NCBI GenBank assembly: GCA_037389465.1
Contig: JAZARR010000221.1
Location: forward strand, 3,264,501-3,328,500
Length of the DNA: 64,000 bases
Reading direction: 5' to 3'
Origin: Baylisascaris procyonis
Lineage: Eukaryota > Nematoda > Chromadorea > Rhabditida > Ascarididae
Part shown: piece after piece, positions 40,301-51,631 of the stretch
Numbering within the stretch: the stretch's first letter is position 1
How the letters are laid out: every line of letters begins with the position of its first letter
Position numbers and translations under genes: made by a program
The notes under the pieces: generated by a model
Told to the model about the DNA's origin: nothing
Database searches by the model: none
What the model saw: only the letters and a program-made list of their open reading frames with translations

Positions 40301-42653
40301 GGATTATTGAAATTAGCAATGAACTGATCTGAATTAACTACTTTTTGCTGACTCTTTAACTAGATTACCAAATTATTAATGTTTCTACTGGATTATTGTT
40401 GCTTAGATTGTCACGTTCAGCTCTAAAAGTAGCAAACGAAAGCGAGAAGTTATCTATAAAACCCTCCAATAAAAATGGGAAACCTCTAAAAATTGACGAA
40501 AATAGGAATGCTCGCAGCTGTAATCATTTTCGTGAAAAGCGTGTGGCTCTTTTTCTCCACTTTCTGATTCACTCTCGTATTCACGTGTTCTTAACGCTCT
40601 TATTTTATTCTGATTTTGGATGTTAGAAGTTCTATTGATCAAAGATTTATTTTCAGGATGCCTCTTCCTAGCGAAACAGTGCCCAAGAGCGTTGCGAATG
40701 TGTCACTCGTCGTTCACAAAGAGCCGTTACCGCCTAGTGCACCAGCGGATCCTGCCATCAACGACGTTCCACCGGTGCCTCCTTCACCGCTCAACTACGA
40801 TGGTCCGTCGACTAGCGAGAAGAAGGAGGACACACATGTGCTGGACACTATACTAGACGAGCTGACCAGTACAACACAACGCGAGACAAAGTCGCTCTCA
40901 CCCAGTAACGTTAAAAACGAATCACCACGGAATGGACCCCCTAAACCACCAGAACGACATTCAAAGGGCGACGTACGCAATCGCTTCACGCCTTCGCAAG
41001 TTCAGGAGCTGCAACGTCGCGCGATGATGGATATGGCACCTATGCATAGCAGTTCGGCACCAGCCGGATTCATTAGTCAAGTCGGCAACGATCGGTTTCA
41101 GAAACCTCCAGCACCAATCTCGACTACGGACGCCCTTGGGGTAAGCGACCCGAGCACTCATGGAACATCGTCGAATGAATCGCTCAACTCTCAAGAAGGT
41201 GCGTGGGCCCTTGGGGACCACTGATAAAAAAAGAGGCTATAAAACCTTACTAAATTCACCTTAGCAATAGTTACTCACTACAGAGCGGTAAAGGGGGAAT
41301 TTCAATGTGTTGCATTTAATGTAGTCCACAACTGTCTCATTGAGGTTTTTTATGGAAACGAACAATGAAGACAGGAAATATGCAAATTGAAGGAGCAATG
41401 AGGGAGCAACATGCATAATAATGTTCACTGATCACAGCATATATCACCGAACCATGCGTTTTGAGTCTTTTTGATAAACTGACCACTTAAAACTATAGTT
41501 TCTCTGCACATTAGTGGTAATTAACGTTAAGAGCATAGCTGATGGCAACGAAGTATTGTCAGTAAGTGGACATGTGCATTAGGAAAGATTCTAACGTTTA
41601 CCACTAGGAACACAGCTATGAATGTACACCTGGTACAGGTAGACGGCCGCACATACCAGGTGCAGATATATACCATGAGCTAATGATATAAGGTAGACTG
41701 ATTAACGAGATCAATCAGCGAACTTCACGAATGAGGACATCCACGCGTCGACGATACCTCTTTAAAAGTTCAAGGCCGAATAAGTATATGACAGCCTCTA
41801 TACATTACAAGCATCAAGTAATTCGCATATCAAATAACAAACTTAGGCAAGTAACAAGCTTGGGCCTGGGTAACGCTCAATATGGTGTAGACATGACTTA
41901 CTTTTATTACCTTCTGAAACAAACGAAATTGGGTAAACGCATTCTGTAGCATCGTTAAATGAACTGAGGAGTGCTTACTAAATTTCACAAACCAATGGAG
42001 ATAGTTCAATAATTGTTTCAATCACAGTACAATAAAAATAAAAACTATACTAATCATAGCAATGGGCTGACAGACCGAAAAAAATCAACAAACAACTAAA
42101 GAAATGCGAATATTGGAACGCTGGAAACATCTCAAAAATTTGCAAACATAAGTAAAGAATTTATGCTGTTAAGCAGATAGTTATTCGCCTTTGTGCTTTT
42201 AAAGAAGTATCTTCGACGCTCCGATGTCCCTCACCCGCGTGGTCCTCTCAACGATCTCATTGATCAATCTACCTTACATCGCTAGCTCATGCAGATCATC
42301 TATAAAACGTGGTCACTATTCCAGTACAGTAGTTAACGATCAAACACTTGTAGTAACAACGCACAATCTCCCCCCTTCCCCCACCTTCTGGTCCAGTTAG
42401 AACGGCGTAACTTTCTTTCCTACCTATATCATACTAAGTGTTAACGTATAACTTAATGTTAGCCATTCCACCTCAACTTCGCCCACTTGTAGGTGGCCAA
42501 GTTTAATTAATTTAAAAACGATCGATTTTAGGTGGCCGTATGAATGCGGAAGCAATTGAGGAACGTCAACAGCAACTAGCCCAAAAGCAACGTCAACTGC
42601 ATACCCAATTCGAGCAACTCCAACAAATGTGTCCACCAGTGGATTCGCAATGA
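28372..42653 (+). CDS. Sickle-tail/SRCIN1-like AIP3-domain coiled-coil scaffold protein
   Basis: Twelve coding exons with phase-consistent splices: 28372-28561, 32490-32688, 33737-33967, 34646-34756, 35491-35633, 36308-36459, 36878-37047, 38024-38154, 39169-39370, 40407-40448, 40657-41198 and 42532-42653 (TGA). From ATG 28372 this gives 744 aa; distal exons may add more. The N-terminal core, [18 protein letters not shown] through FYELDDL and [10 protein letters not shown], matches the conserved block of vertebrate SRCIN1 and KIAA1217 (Sickle tail), which belong to the AIP3/Bud6-related family. Next comes [19 protein letters not shown], the family's METMEKQIASLTGLVQSAL-like signature, then helical segments including [17 protein letters not shown] with KFIKEE. 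Relatives scaffold Src/actin or cortical complexes. The 40657 exon is Pro/Ser-rich and disordered; the last encodes a Gln-rich coiled coil. The donor at 40448 (GAA|gttatc) is weak. The exact start is uncertain. Confidence 0.88.
39804..40244 (-). CDS. Antisense 146-codon ORF nested in an intron
   Basis: The ORF lies antisense inside the intron between the coding exons ending at 39370 and starting at 40407. It begins [20 protein letters not shown], which could pass for a short signal sequence, and contains [18 protein letters not shown]. No domain is recognised and no splice sites are implied. Nested antisense genes are common in nematode introns, but chance remains likely. Confidence 0.22.
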   Translation of the reverse strand: MRRVEQLTYILTTLLLNQPVHESLTNNKLCALMHSYSNKFDRSYKSSMKDWSLRSDRYKLKRQSIAKFWQIEFFFQLQLMDESRLGLRDMVVDHICEICNSGFIFELKLPKSSQCKTYLHSFALPILNTHFLLRSIIMHCYILCIL

Positions 42654-42963
42654 AATTTCTTCGTCTTCCTCCCCCTCCTCCACGCCATCCTCCTTGATCG
42701 TTCTTATTTTCATCGTTTCAATTCAGTATCTGTCGGCCTTCCATCCTTATCTCTCAGACGACTGTCGCGGATGCTTCTAAGCGTTCATGTGTGACAATGG
42801 AAATTAGGCGACTCAGGCCGACAGGCAAACTGTCATACGAATATGTCTTTCTGTGTTGTTCAACAATCGAAATTCTGCGGGATCGAATATTCTTTTTTAT
42901 ATAATAACAATCTAACATAAAACTACGAAACAAAGAGGTTCACTCCTATGCGATCATTAACAT

Positions 42964-42969
42964 AATAAA
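42964..42969 (+). terminator. Poly(A) signal AATAAA of the Sickle-tail-like gene
   Basis: The first clear AATAAA after the stop at 42653, implying a 3' UTR of roughly 320 bases that ends before the minisatellite. Confidence 0.5.
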
Positions 42970-43089
42970 ACATTCATTATAATATCAAACAAACATATTT
43001 AAGGCAATATTATGAATCAATAGTCGTTTTCATCACTCGAGACAACACTTTTTTCCTTTCTCATAGTCAGTACGACACATCTTTTGACC

Positions 43090-43295
43090 TTTTGACCAAT
43101 AGGCATGCCACACCTTCCGACCTTTTGACCAATAGGCATGCCACACCTTTCGACCTTCTGACCAATAGGCATGCCACACCTTTCGACCTTTTGACCAATA
43201 GGCATGCCACACCTTTCGACCTTCTGACCAATAGGCATGCCACACCTTTCGACCTTTTGACCAATAGGCATGCCACACCTTTCGACCTATTGACC
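43090..43295. repeat. 33-bp minisatellite, six full units plus a partial one
   Basis: The unit begins TTTTGACCAATAGGCATGCC and continues with CACACCTTTCGACC. Full units start at 43090, 43123, 43156, 43189, 43222 and 43255, with a partial unit at 43288. Units 3 and 5 carry TTCTGACC in place of TTTTGACC, so the later units alternate, suggesting a 66-bp higher-order period. Because 33 is a multiple of three and units lack stops, several frames stay open on both strands; these are not genes. Confidence 0.95.
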
Positions 43296-44888
43296 ATAGT
43301 TACGTCATAACCTTCCGTGACTCATTTCCACTACTCCTTTGCATAACTCCAACTTAAAAGTATAAAAATGAATTATTTTTTGCGCTTGAACCATCTTTTT
43401 CTCTATCTTGTGAATTAAACCTGTAGTCACGAGTAACGCTCGAAATAAGCAGTCGCCCGCAAAAGTTAGAGACTATTAGGAAAATCTTGTGGGGAAATCA
43501 TCCACATCTGCATAATCATCGAAAAGTTTTGGAATTGCGTAAATAAAAATAAAAAAGTGCTGCCTTTTAAATAAAACTCACTAAGTTAGCTAAATCTAAA
43601 ATACACATGAAAATACGTTAAAATGTTCAAATATTCATGCAAAAAGGAACTATACGACCAATCGCACCCAAAAATGTGATCGCCTATGAGAATATTATAT
43701 CGAAACACGAACGTGTCGACTTCAATAATTAATTATTTTCGACGTTTGTAATAATTTTTTGAAAATAAATGCGACAATGTTTTCAATTATATATTCGAAT
43801 ATCGCAATAAAATTTCATAATGCAATAAAGAAATGATCCATAGTTATCCACACTGTAAGAATAAATCCCAATTTCAATTGGAAGACTGAACTATAAGTAA
43901 ACATGCTAAATAATTCGATGTGTTTATGAGAAATGACTGGAACTTGAGTGATGTTATCATCACATCATCCAGAGTTACTTGCCAACAGGTAGTGGGTAAA
44001 AATGCCCCAAAATCACAAAAATCTACACAAGCCTTCATTGTGCTTTCAAATGTTTTGCATAATCTTCAGCTCAAGAGTATCTGTAACGGCTCAAAAATTA
44101 CACAGTAATCTTTCTAGTCGAAAAACTTCATTATATATCTAAGAAAAGGGCATGACCTCTTTTTTTTTCTTATACAAGTTTAGAGATGTCCTATTTTCCA
44201 CTCCAGAAGGAGTAGGGAAAGGGAGGAATCGAGATGTGCTGCGATTATTCTAAAATCTTTCTAGCGATGCCACTATCTATTGCTCTGATTTGACGATATA
44301 GATGGACATACGTGAAAGAATAGATACATATTTGAGCATTTCAACTCAAATTTTATCAATATGCAAAATCGCTGCGAAAATCGAAAAGATTTTTCGGGAA
44401 ATCTTTGTGACTCCAAATCCAAAAACGCATAAGCATGAAGATGTGCAACCGATGAAATGGTGCCTATCATCCATCGCCTTCTTAACGATGTACGTTATCC
44501 TTTGTGAAAAAAAGAAAATTTGTTGCTGCCATCAAACTCTCAGAACCGCGCCCATTATTATATTATATTGGTACAGATTATTGTATGTATCAACCTTGGT
44601 AATTGTACATTAGTATAAATCAGCCTTCATCCTCAAACACCCTAAATTTTCTACGACAGACAGCAAGAAATTTTTGGTTGAAATCAGCATTCACCTTTAG
44701 AAATATTCGTCAATTGAGCCCTCCATTTGCATGACCGATTTCTACGCCCGCCGAATATCAAAAAGATAAGCCAAAATGGCGAACAAGTGGTTGCATAATA
44801 TTTGCTAATATGCAGATGAAATCAATCGGGAAAATGGAAAATTGGGGCGTTAAATGTGTATAAATAAAAGAAAACAATAAGAACTACG
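43296..44888. other. Intergenic, no recognised feature
   Basis: AT-rich sequence between the convergent Sickle-tail-like gene and the minus-strand UQCC5-like gene. Open frames at 43920-44108 and 44302-44613 show no motif. A purine-rich patch lies near 44205-44230. Confidence 0.5.
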
Positions 44889-45491
44889 TTAACTGCTAGC
44901 AGATTCGTTGGGTATATCGGCGAATTCGGGTGAATTTGCGATCACACTGTCGAGTTCACGAAGTTCAGCTTCGAATGAAGCAAGTTGCTTCTTTAACTGA
45001 TTCTTCTTATAGACAGAATAGAACGATACACCTCCAAATTTGAAATGCACCTATAAACGAAACAATGAAAAGACATTTTTTAATGTTCAAATATCTACTA
45101 TATAATCAATGAAAATGAATGAGACTACTGTCGTACGAATATTTTCGGATTAATGGGTTGATATTTAACTGAAGGAATGAATAATTGATGCTCATTGCTA
45201 AACCACTGTTAGCACTATGAGTTACCGTAGTACTACCGTAACCGCACTGAAGTTTATCAATAATACGATTATCAGATTATTTTGATATTCGTTCAATAAT
45301 GCGCATTTCACGTCAAAAATCATACATTTTAAATTTCATAGGATATAGGTTAATAAAAACTAAAATCGACGCAATGAAATACAAACACACAAAAAGATTG
45401 TTGCAAAAATATGGTGCAATTATTACAGCATATCATCAAACAATTATTATTCATCTCGAGGAGTAGAAAATAAAAATGTTTTAAAAATTTG

Positions 45492-45584
<93 letters not shown>

Positions 45585-46454
45585 GTCGTATTTACCACCT
45601 AGGAGGAGTATATATCAATCGAAACATTTGAAATCAATACTGAAAGGTATAAAGAACCGAATGAGATAAGAAGGATAAATAGAACAACTCATCAACTCTT
45701 GCTGTGGCAACACAATAAGATGGAAAACACCTTTGTACTGGTTGATGAAAACATAAATCAATCAACAAGGTGCAATATTAAATTGCCAATAAAAATTAAA
45801 ACACCCCCCAATCAAAAACCTTAATTTTCGAGATCTCTTTGTACCCTTCGTCCCTCATCCGCTTCTTCCCTAAATCTTCTCTGTTCTTAGTTGATTATCT
45901 TTACATTTGTCTATGAGAGAGTTAAGATCTCATTAAGCAAAAGAAAAAAGTAGACAGCCAATTGTAATCGTAACAGCACTTAATCATTCAATGATCTTCG
46001 ATCACGCATACTACGAAAGTGAAGAAAACTCTCGTTGTAACGGCCATTAGACATAAACAAGAAATAAAAAGACGCTTCCTCTCTCAATTTCACCTTTAAA
46101 CATTCAAAGGAAATCATACCGGAGATTTGCAATTTTATACTACAATTTGGAATAACTCCTTAATGATTCTTTTTGCCCACCCCACCTCTTCCCAATGCAT
46201 ACGAAACTACCTGTGCAGCCAGAACGTCCTACACCTGCACCATCCAGACAATGCACACGTCAGGTTACATTGTTTCAGGTAGATAATAGGAAAGCAGATG
46301 TGCAAAACGAAACCGAGTCGAACGTTTTTTGGATGGGAAACATCCAATTGCCTGGTATGGATAAAAAGTTTTTCTGTTCACAAGGGGTGTTTTAAGAAAA
46401 CACTTTCCCTCTGAAAACACAAGCGCTGAACATTTTTAAACTCTCCAGCTTCAA

Positions 46455-46529
<75 letters not shown>

Positions 46530-47274
46530 CAACGTTAGTTCAGTAAAGATGAAATCCTCACTAAATTAGCGTTGAAATAAGACAGCGGTAAAGGTAAACG
46601 TGGCCAAAAACTACCTCTACCTTATGATTCCATCTTCACATCATTAGCAGAATATTTTCAAGCTATTTTTTCGAGTACTAGAACTCCAAATTCATTTCTG
46701 CAGTATCAGAATATGCATAAATTTTCCATATGATCGTCCTGTTGCTCTGAAGTGTTTAATATTATATAAAGTGAACAATTTCTTCTTTAGAAACATGACT
46801 ATTTGTGAGCTCATTCTATTTAGCACATCCTAAAGGGTTTGATAAGTTAGCAATATAAGTCAAAGAAGTTAAAGAATTGAATAAGATATAGATCCGGCGT
46901 CTGCAACTCTATTACAAACTATGATTGTTTTATCAATCAAAAAAATGCAGCCGTTTTTACTCACTCCCATCCATCCTTCCTCCCACTGCAATTCACCTTG
47001 AACAACTACAATCAGTAGTTGCTATCCTGAAGTACCACAGGCCGTAAATCAAAGTATTCTTAATCGGAAAGCTTTAATAAAAAGAACCACTTAAATATGC
47101 GAAGTGAGAAGAAATTATAGTATTGAAGCAATCGCGAACCTTAAAAAGTTCGAAGCCAGCCCCTGCAGCAACACCAAACAAAAACAAATAATGCAATCGG
47201 CTATTTACCGTCTGCAAGAAGCGTCGTACCATGTTCATCTGCAATCGGAATCTACAGATGTCTTTAGAAACCAT
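44889..47274 (-). CDS. UQCC5: UQCC5/SMIM4-like mitochondrial complex III assembly factor
   Basis: Two coding exons join in phase 0: 47274-47140 (donor TTTAAG|gttcgc) and 45050-44889 (acceptor TTTATAG, stop TAA). The protein has MVRRFLQTVNSRLHYL, a membrane segment LFLFGVAAGAGFELFKV, then FYSVYKKNQLKKQL and a charged helix. Human SMIM4/UQCC5 has the same order: VRRILQ, one membrane helix with glycines ending in IKV, then FYDVYRRK and a charged tail. That protein is an inner-membrane factor for assembly of the cytochrome bc1 complex. Three in-frame ATGs are possible (47274, 47238, 47232); 47274 directly follows TTTTTGAAG and 47238 follows ATTGCAG, both plausible trans-splice acceptors. From 47238 the protein is 86 aa. 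Similarity is from memory. Confidence 0.68.
45493..45582. repeat. (TA)n microsatellite
   Basis: About 90 bases of TA dinucleotides inside the intron of the UQCC5-like gene. Confidence 0.95.
46195..46278 (+). CDS. Candidate isolated plus-strand exon
   Basis: An ATG-initiated stretch reading MHTKLPVQPERPTPAPSRQC with a good donor (TTTCAG|gtagat); an internal GTGCAG could be an acceptor. It lies within the intron of the minus-strand UQCC5-like gene. Proline-rich and plausible as coding, but without partners. Confidence 0.2.
46459..46527. repeat. (TA)n microsatellite
   Basis: About 69 bases of TA dinucleotides, the second such tract in the same intron. Confidence 0.95.
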
Positions 47275-48289
47275 CTTCAAAAATGTAATCTCGTTGGAGT
47301 TAGTAAATTAAAAGCTTTGCACATTCCCCAAAAAGGTTTATTACCTGAACATACATTTTAGGAAACTAAATTTTCGATCCTCCCTTCAAAATGATATATT
47401 TTCCTTCCAGAAGACAGTTTTTTTCCCGAAAACGAAGACGAAAATCTCTAAGTAATAGAAAATCGAGAGCGCCAAAACTAAAAAACCTTAAAAAATCACA
47501 ACCGAAGATCCCTATCCCCAAAATAGATTTGTTGCATAGCACTACAATCATTCAGCTGGATCAATAGACAATCTTATCCCCTCCCATCATTTACCGGGGA
47601 TTGAAATATCAAATAATTGTTCCCTTTCTACTTCAGGTGGTGGCCAGTCAGAAAAGTGACGTGAAGAAATAAACAGAAAGAAAAGGGAAAATTTAGATAA
47701 GAAAGTTCTGCACAAACTGAAATTGCAATTCGAGTTTCAGTTGAAATTTAATTTTTAAAAAAAAAAAAATCTAATCCGAGCTGGTCGACTTTAAGTGAAG
47801 TTTGAGCATTTGCTATAGGAAGTGAAAATGGTGACAATGGCCATCGACAATTTTCATCCCGACAGTTCTCCCATCATCCAGTATCATTCACACATCTTTC
47901 CCGCCAATGTCCACCGACTCGAAACTTCCTCAGTGGACAAGAGCAGAAGATATCAATCATGATGGTATAGAAATGATCGCCGAAAAAGATTTAATTTTAG
48001 AGAAAAAAAAAACAAAAACAAAAAAGATCATTTAATACAATCTGATGAAGGAAAAAAAAATTCCAATAAATTCGTGGAAAGCGGAAATAATATTACTGCA
48101 AAAATGAAATGTTTAATCTCGTGAATCCCTCTATTTTTATTACTAAAATTCACAAAAATCATTTTTAATTGTGAATATAAATGTAATTTACATCAAAACA
48201 ACAAACAATTGAAAAAAAAAAAAAAATAACGAACATACCGCTAACATATCGATAAATAATTCGTATGAAATCGTCGCCAAAATATATAA

Positions 48290-48797
48290 TTATTTAATAG
48301 CGAATCCGGCCTTATCGGCTTCAATCAGCTCCTTCTCTAGTAATTCCCTTTCCTCTCGCCTCAATGGTCGAATATATTTGTAATATAGAATTCCGTTCAC
48401 TATACAATACGATGTACTGAACAATATAAAGCCAAGAATAGTTCGAACGGCTGCTGAAAATAAACAAAAATCATAATATGTATATATATTCAAGAGTGAA
48501 ACAGGGTAAGTGTAAATAAAACAGCCAATTGAGGATAAAAAATTTTCTTTAGTTGAAATAATTTTTTAAATATCAAGCACAGCAATTACCCTTCAACCGT
48601 CCCCTCGCTCTTATGTTATCTGCTAAATAAAACTTCGGAATTTTTATCGAATATTATCGCAACCAAAATAAAATTACGTTCTTCTAAATTGTCTTACAAG
48701 AAAAAAAATACATTAAAATACTTCACAGAGTCACCGAAAACTGCAAACTAGAATTCTCCATACCATTGATTTTATTCATTAGTATATATTCGGCCAT
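48290..48797 (-). CDS. SMIM20: SMIM20/MITRAC7-like small mitochondrial membrane protein
   Basis: Two exons: 48797-48764 (ATG, donor AATG|gtatgg, phase 1) and 48453-48290 (acceptor TTTTCAG, stop TAA), giving 65 aa. The product has VRTILGFI, one hydrophobic segment (roughly residues 16-36), then YYKYIRPLRREERELLEKE and a tail ending ADKAGFAIK. Human SMIM20 has the same design: RTALIFGG, a membrane helix, YPIYFRPLMRLEEYKKEQ and an AGI tail. SMIM20 stabilises newly made COX1 during cytochrome c oxidase assembly in the MITRAC complex (and is the phoenixin precursor in vertebrates). The RPL-R-x-E-E block after the helix is the key match. The gene lies about 1 kb upstream of, and on the same strand as, the UQCC5-like gene. 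Another small single-pass family is possible. Confidence 0.58.
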
Positions 48798-49753
48798 GAT
48801 GCGTTGGTTTTTTCGTTAAATTGGTCCCTATGTTTAGCTCCTCTCCCCCTTCCTCTAAAACAACAAAAAAAGGTAGTGTAGTAAAATAAAAGATGATCTG
48901 ATCTGCAAACTAATCGAAACTACGGAGATACATCAAATATCAGCTTTATTTCACTCCGTCATATTGATTGACACTTTTATTAAATGTGTTGATCGCTGCC
49001 CAATCGAAATGAACTTGAAGATTTCCTCGAGATATAGTTAAAAACTGCAAGCAGGCCACCTATTTTTGATAATATAAAACGAATCAAAAACAAAAAGCTT
49101 TTTCATGCAACCTAAACGTTACGGCAACCGCTCAACAACGACGATGGCATCCCCTTCCCTTCCTCTTCTCCTAACACGTCGGCAACCTCTCCTTCGATCA
49201 CCAATTCTAGAGTCATCACCAACCATAGCTATACACACCGAACAGTGAGATTCTCAAATTGGTACTCAATGCTAAAATATAAGGTTAAAGGTGGATGCAG
49301 TTAAAGTTTAAAACTAAGGGAGTGGCAGTGGTGACTGGGATGGGAGGGGATGGGGCCAAGGGAAAGCCTACTCATGAATGTGCCCATACGACCAAGATTA
49401 GTATCGATCGTACGCAATCACGCTAACGCGCAAAATGGTCTGTTGCTTGTGACTGGACCTCTCTCATTCCATTCAGCAAGCATATCCTTCACTCATCCCT
49501 GCTTGATGTGCCTGAATAAAATAGAACCTCAACTAAAACACCGAACCCTCTCGTTAAAGAAAAAAACCCTCAATTTCGTTTGCAATATAACCGCTTATTT
49601 CTCGCTGCTCACTTGTCTTTCAATTTGATGACCAATATCCCTAGTATTTGGTTAGTAACAACTTGACTCTATGAGAATCGATAAGGTGTTGTCCCCCAAC
49701 TGAGTCCATTTGACGGACGATGAAAAGCACCAGATACTGCAGTCAAATGACCC
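48798..49753. other. Intergenic; possible divergent upstream region
   Basis: Sequence upstream of the SMIM20-like start. It holds pyrimidine-rich patches (about 48840-48856 and 49150-49175) and a G-rich run near 49335-49360 (GATGGGAGGGGATGGGG). The plus-strand ORF at 49350-49628 begins without a clear splice site and is not recognised. Confidence 0.4.
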
Positions 49754-49915
49754 ATGTTAACGATGCATGAGACGTCGTTCATGACGCGGGCCAAATTCGA
49801 ATTCAGAAGAGTATATTAGATCAATGGGTTGACGGTTCAGTGTGCTAGCAGTTTTGAAGGTTTTGTGAATGTTATCTTTTAATCAATCAACTGCGAAAAT
49901 CGAAAAAAAACGAAT

Positions 49916-50077
49916 ATGGAGGAAGGTGTGATTCAACTGGTTCTGTTGATCGCTTGGCCAGCTTTACTGAATTCATGTCCCATTCCTTACGAGTATGAAG
50001 TGAGCCCATTCTGGCCAAGCAGAAAACGAGAACAGATGCCTATGAACTTAAGGCCTATGTCTAAACATAGCAGATAA
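49916..50077 (+). CDS. Small ORF, possible secreted peptide precursor
   Basis: A complete 53-codon ORF. The N-terminus MEEGVIQLVLLIAWPALLNS is strongly hydrophobic from residue 5 on and could be a signal peptide ending near the Cys at 21, although the two acidic residues after Met are atypical. After it come PYEYEVSPFWPS, a dibasic RKR site, and a short basic C-terminal part with LRPM. Signal peptide, one prohormone-type site and small size are the pattern of neuropeptide-like genes, but no known peptide motif is recognised. A short ATG-started stretch upstream (49754-49810, ending FEFRR|gtatat) could be a separate first exon and does not join in frame. Confidence 0.33.
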   Translation: MEEGVIQLVLLIAWPALLNSCPIPYEYEVSPFWPSRKREQMPMNLRPMSKHSR

Positions 50078-51631
50078 CTTTGCAACTTCAAGCATAATTG
50101 AAAATTTTTGACTCGTTCCTATTACTTCTATTACCAATAACCTGCGCATAATGGCTCTCGATAATTAAACCTCTCGCTTCACGTTTTTATTTCTAATAAA
50201 TTTCTGAACATTTTTTACGAGAACGAAATCATGATATCGCATTGTCTGTGAGTATGTCTGAGTGTCGGTGTATATATGCCAACAATGCTCTCAATTTGCC
50301 AATCATAAAATTAAAAGGCGATGAAATTTGTTGAGTGTATCATTTAGAATGGAATGATTTTTCTAAATTTCATTCTAAATGAATATCTACATAAGCTAAT
50401 GGTACTTGAAAATCTATATGAGGCACTATTAAGTGTTGAAAGTGGTCTATAAATTGTCAATCAGTTTCCTGGAATCGATTGTATACAACCGATATTCAGA
50501 TTTTATTGTTTATTCTTTTACAATAGCTTATAGAGAACTTTGTATAAGATGTGATATATTATTAGATCACATTTTATATTGCTTCAATGGTCAAAGTTGT
50601 AAAACAAATACATTCGATGACTCGTATTTGTCATTACTTCATTATAACTGGAAAATTTTGAGATATCTTAAAAAAGAAATAAAAAACACTCAGTTATTAA
50701 TGACCAACTTTTATGAGCAATGTCGAGTCTTCTATTTGTGAGAATCCGTCGATATAGTGGACGACGATCTTGCCTCACTCTGCTGAGATTAGCCAAAGAA
50801 AAGTGCATCAATCTGAACTAGTAGCATTGGTTTATGAGACATAAATACTAATAATTTACAAGTGAGTTGGTAAAAAGAGAAATGGTGCATAGCAAACATT
50901 GAATTATGTCACCTGCTCAGCACAGCTACGTAGATAAAAACCGGAAAAAACCTGGTCAAGAACCATACGGGGAGTTTCCTCCCCTCTCCCTGCCAACCAG
51001 TCTTTACTTGTTCAATGGGGTGAATAATCAAGTAGTACATAATACAACCCACAAGGAAATATTAAACAGAAGCGTTGACATTTTGGCTTAAGCACAGTCA
51101 TGAAAGGGCAAATGGGGATGTAATCGCGTCAACATGGAACACTCGTTGAATTTTAAGAATGGTGGTGTGTTTTCAATAAGATTTAAAACTGAAACCGATG
51201 AAGTAGTTCCTAAGATGGGAAATGTTTCGTTAATTTCTTCCCTTATTTTTCTTCCCTTATCGTTAATTTCTTCCCCTTCCCTTATTCTTTCCTCTCTCCA
51301 TTATTTTTACAAGGGGGAGAGCAGCAAAGGTTGTTCTCGACAAATGCATCCCGTTTTTCTTATAGCCTTACGTCCATTTCTTTCCTAATGAACCATCAGC
51401 AATACCTAAATTTAAAAGAGGTGCAGACATCGGTATTGGCGAATATGAGGAAGGCGGTTATAAGGCGTAAAATCTGTTGGAATTGTAAAGAGGGGAGAGG
51501 GCTGGGGGAAGAGGAGGAGACAATAGTGTAAATTTATATAAGGTGAATTAAAATATAAGTGGCAGTGAAAAACATGAGTAAAAATTACTGAGTACAAAGA
51601 TTTTCGAACGGAGTAAGGGGTATTGGTGTTC
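50078..51631. other. No firm gene
   Basis: A 102-codon plus-strand open stretch (50433-50741, no ATG at its start) and a 33-codon ORF beginning MSSLLFVRIRRYSGRRS (about 50721-50822) are the only notable frames. The latter looks like an amphipathic presequence but stands alone. Pyrimidine/purine tracts occur at about 50975-50995, 51225-51300 and 51490-51520. Confidence 0.35.

Noticed and set aside
40795..41221. Minus-strand ORFs of 64 and 86 codons
   Set aside because: Shadows of the Pro/Ser-rich Sickle-tail exon 40657-41198.
43017..43310. Several 70-84 codon ORFs on both strands across the minisatellite
   Set aside because: They exist only because the 33-bp unit is a multiple of three and lacks stops; no start context or conservation.
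47104..47361. 85-codon plus-strand ORF
   Set aside because: It is the antisense of the UQCC5-like first exon, which has family similarity and correct splice phases.
48232..48290. In-frame continuation after the SMIM20 stop to a gtatgt donor whose phase would fit the 45050 exon
   Set aside because: The exon at 47274-47140 joins the 45050 exon with correct family similarity; stop-codon read-through is not needed.
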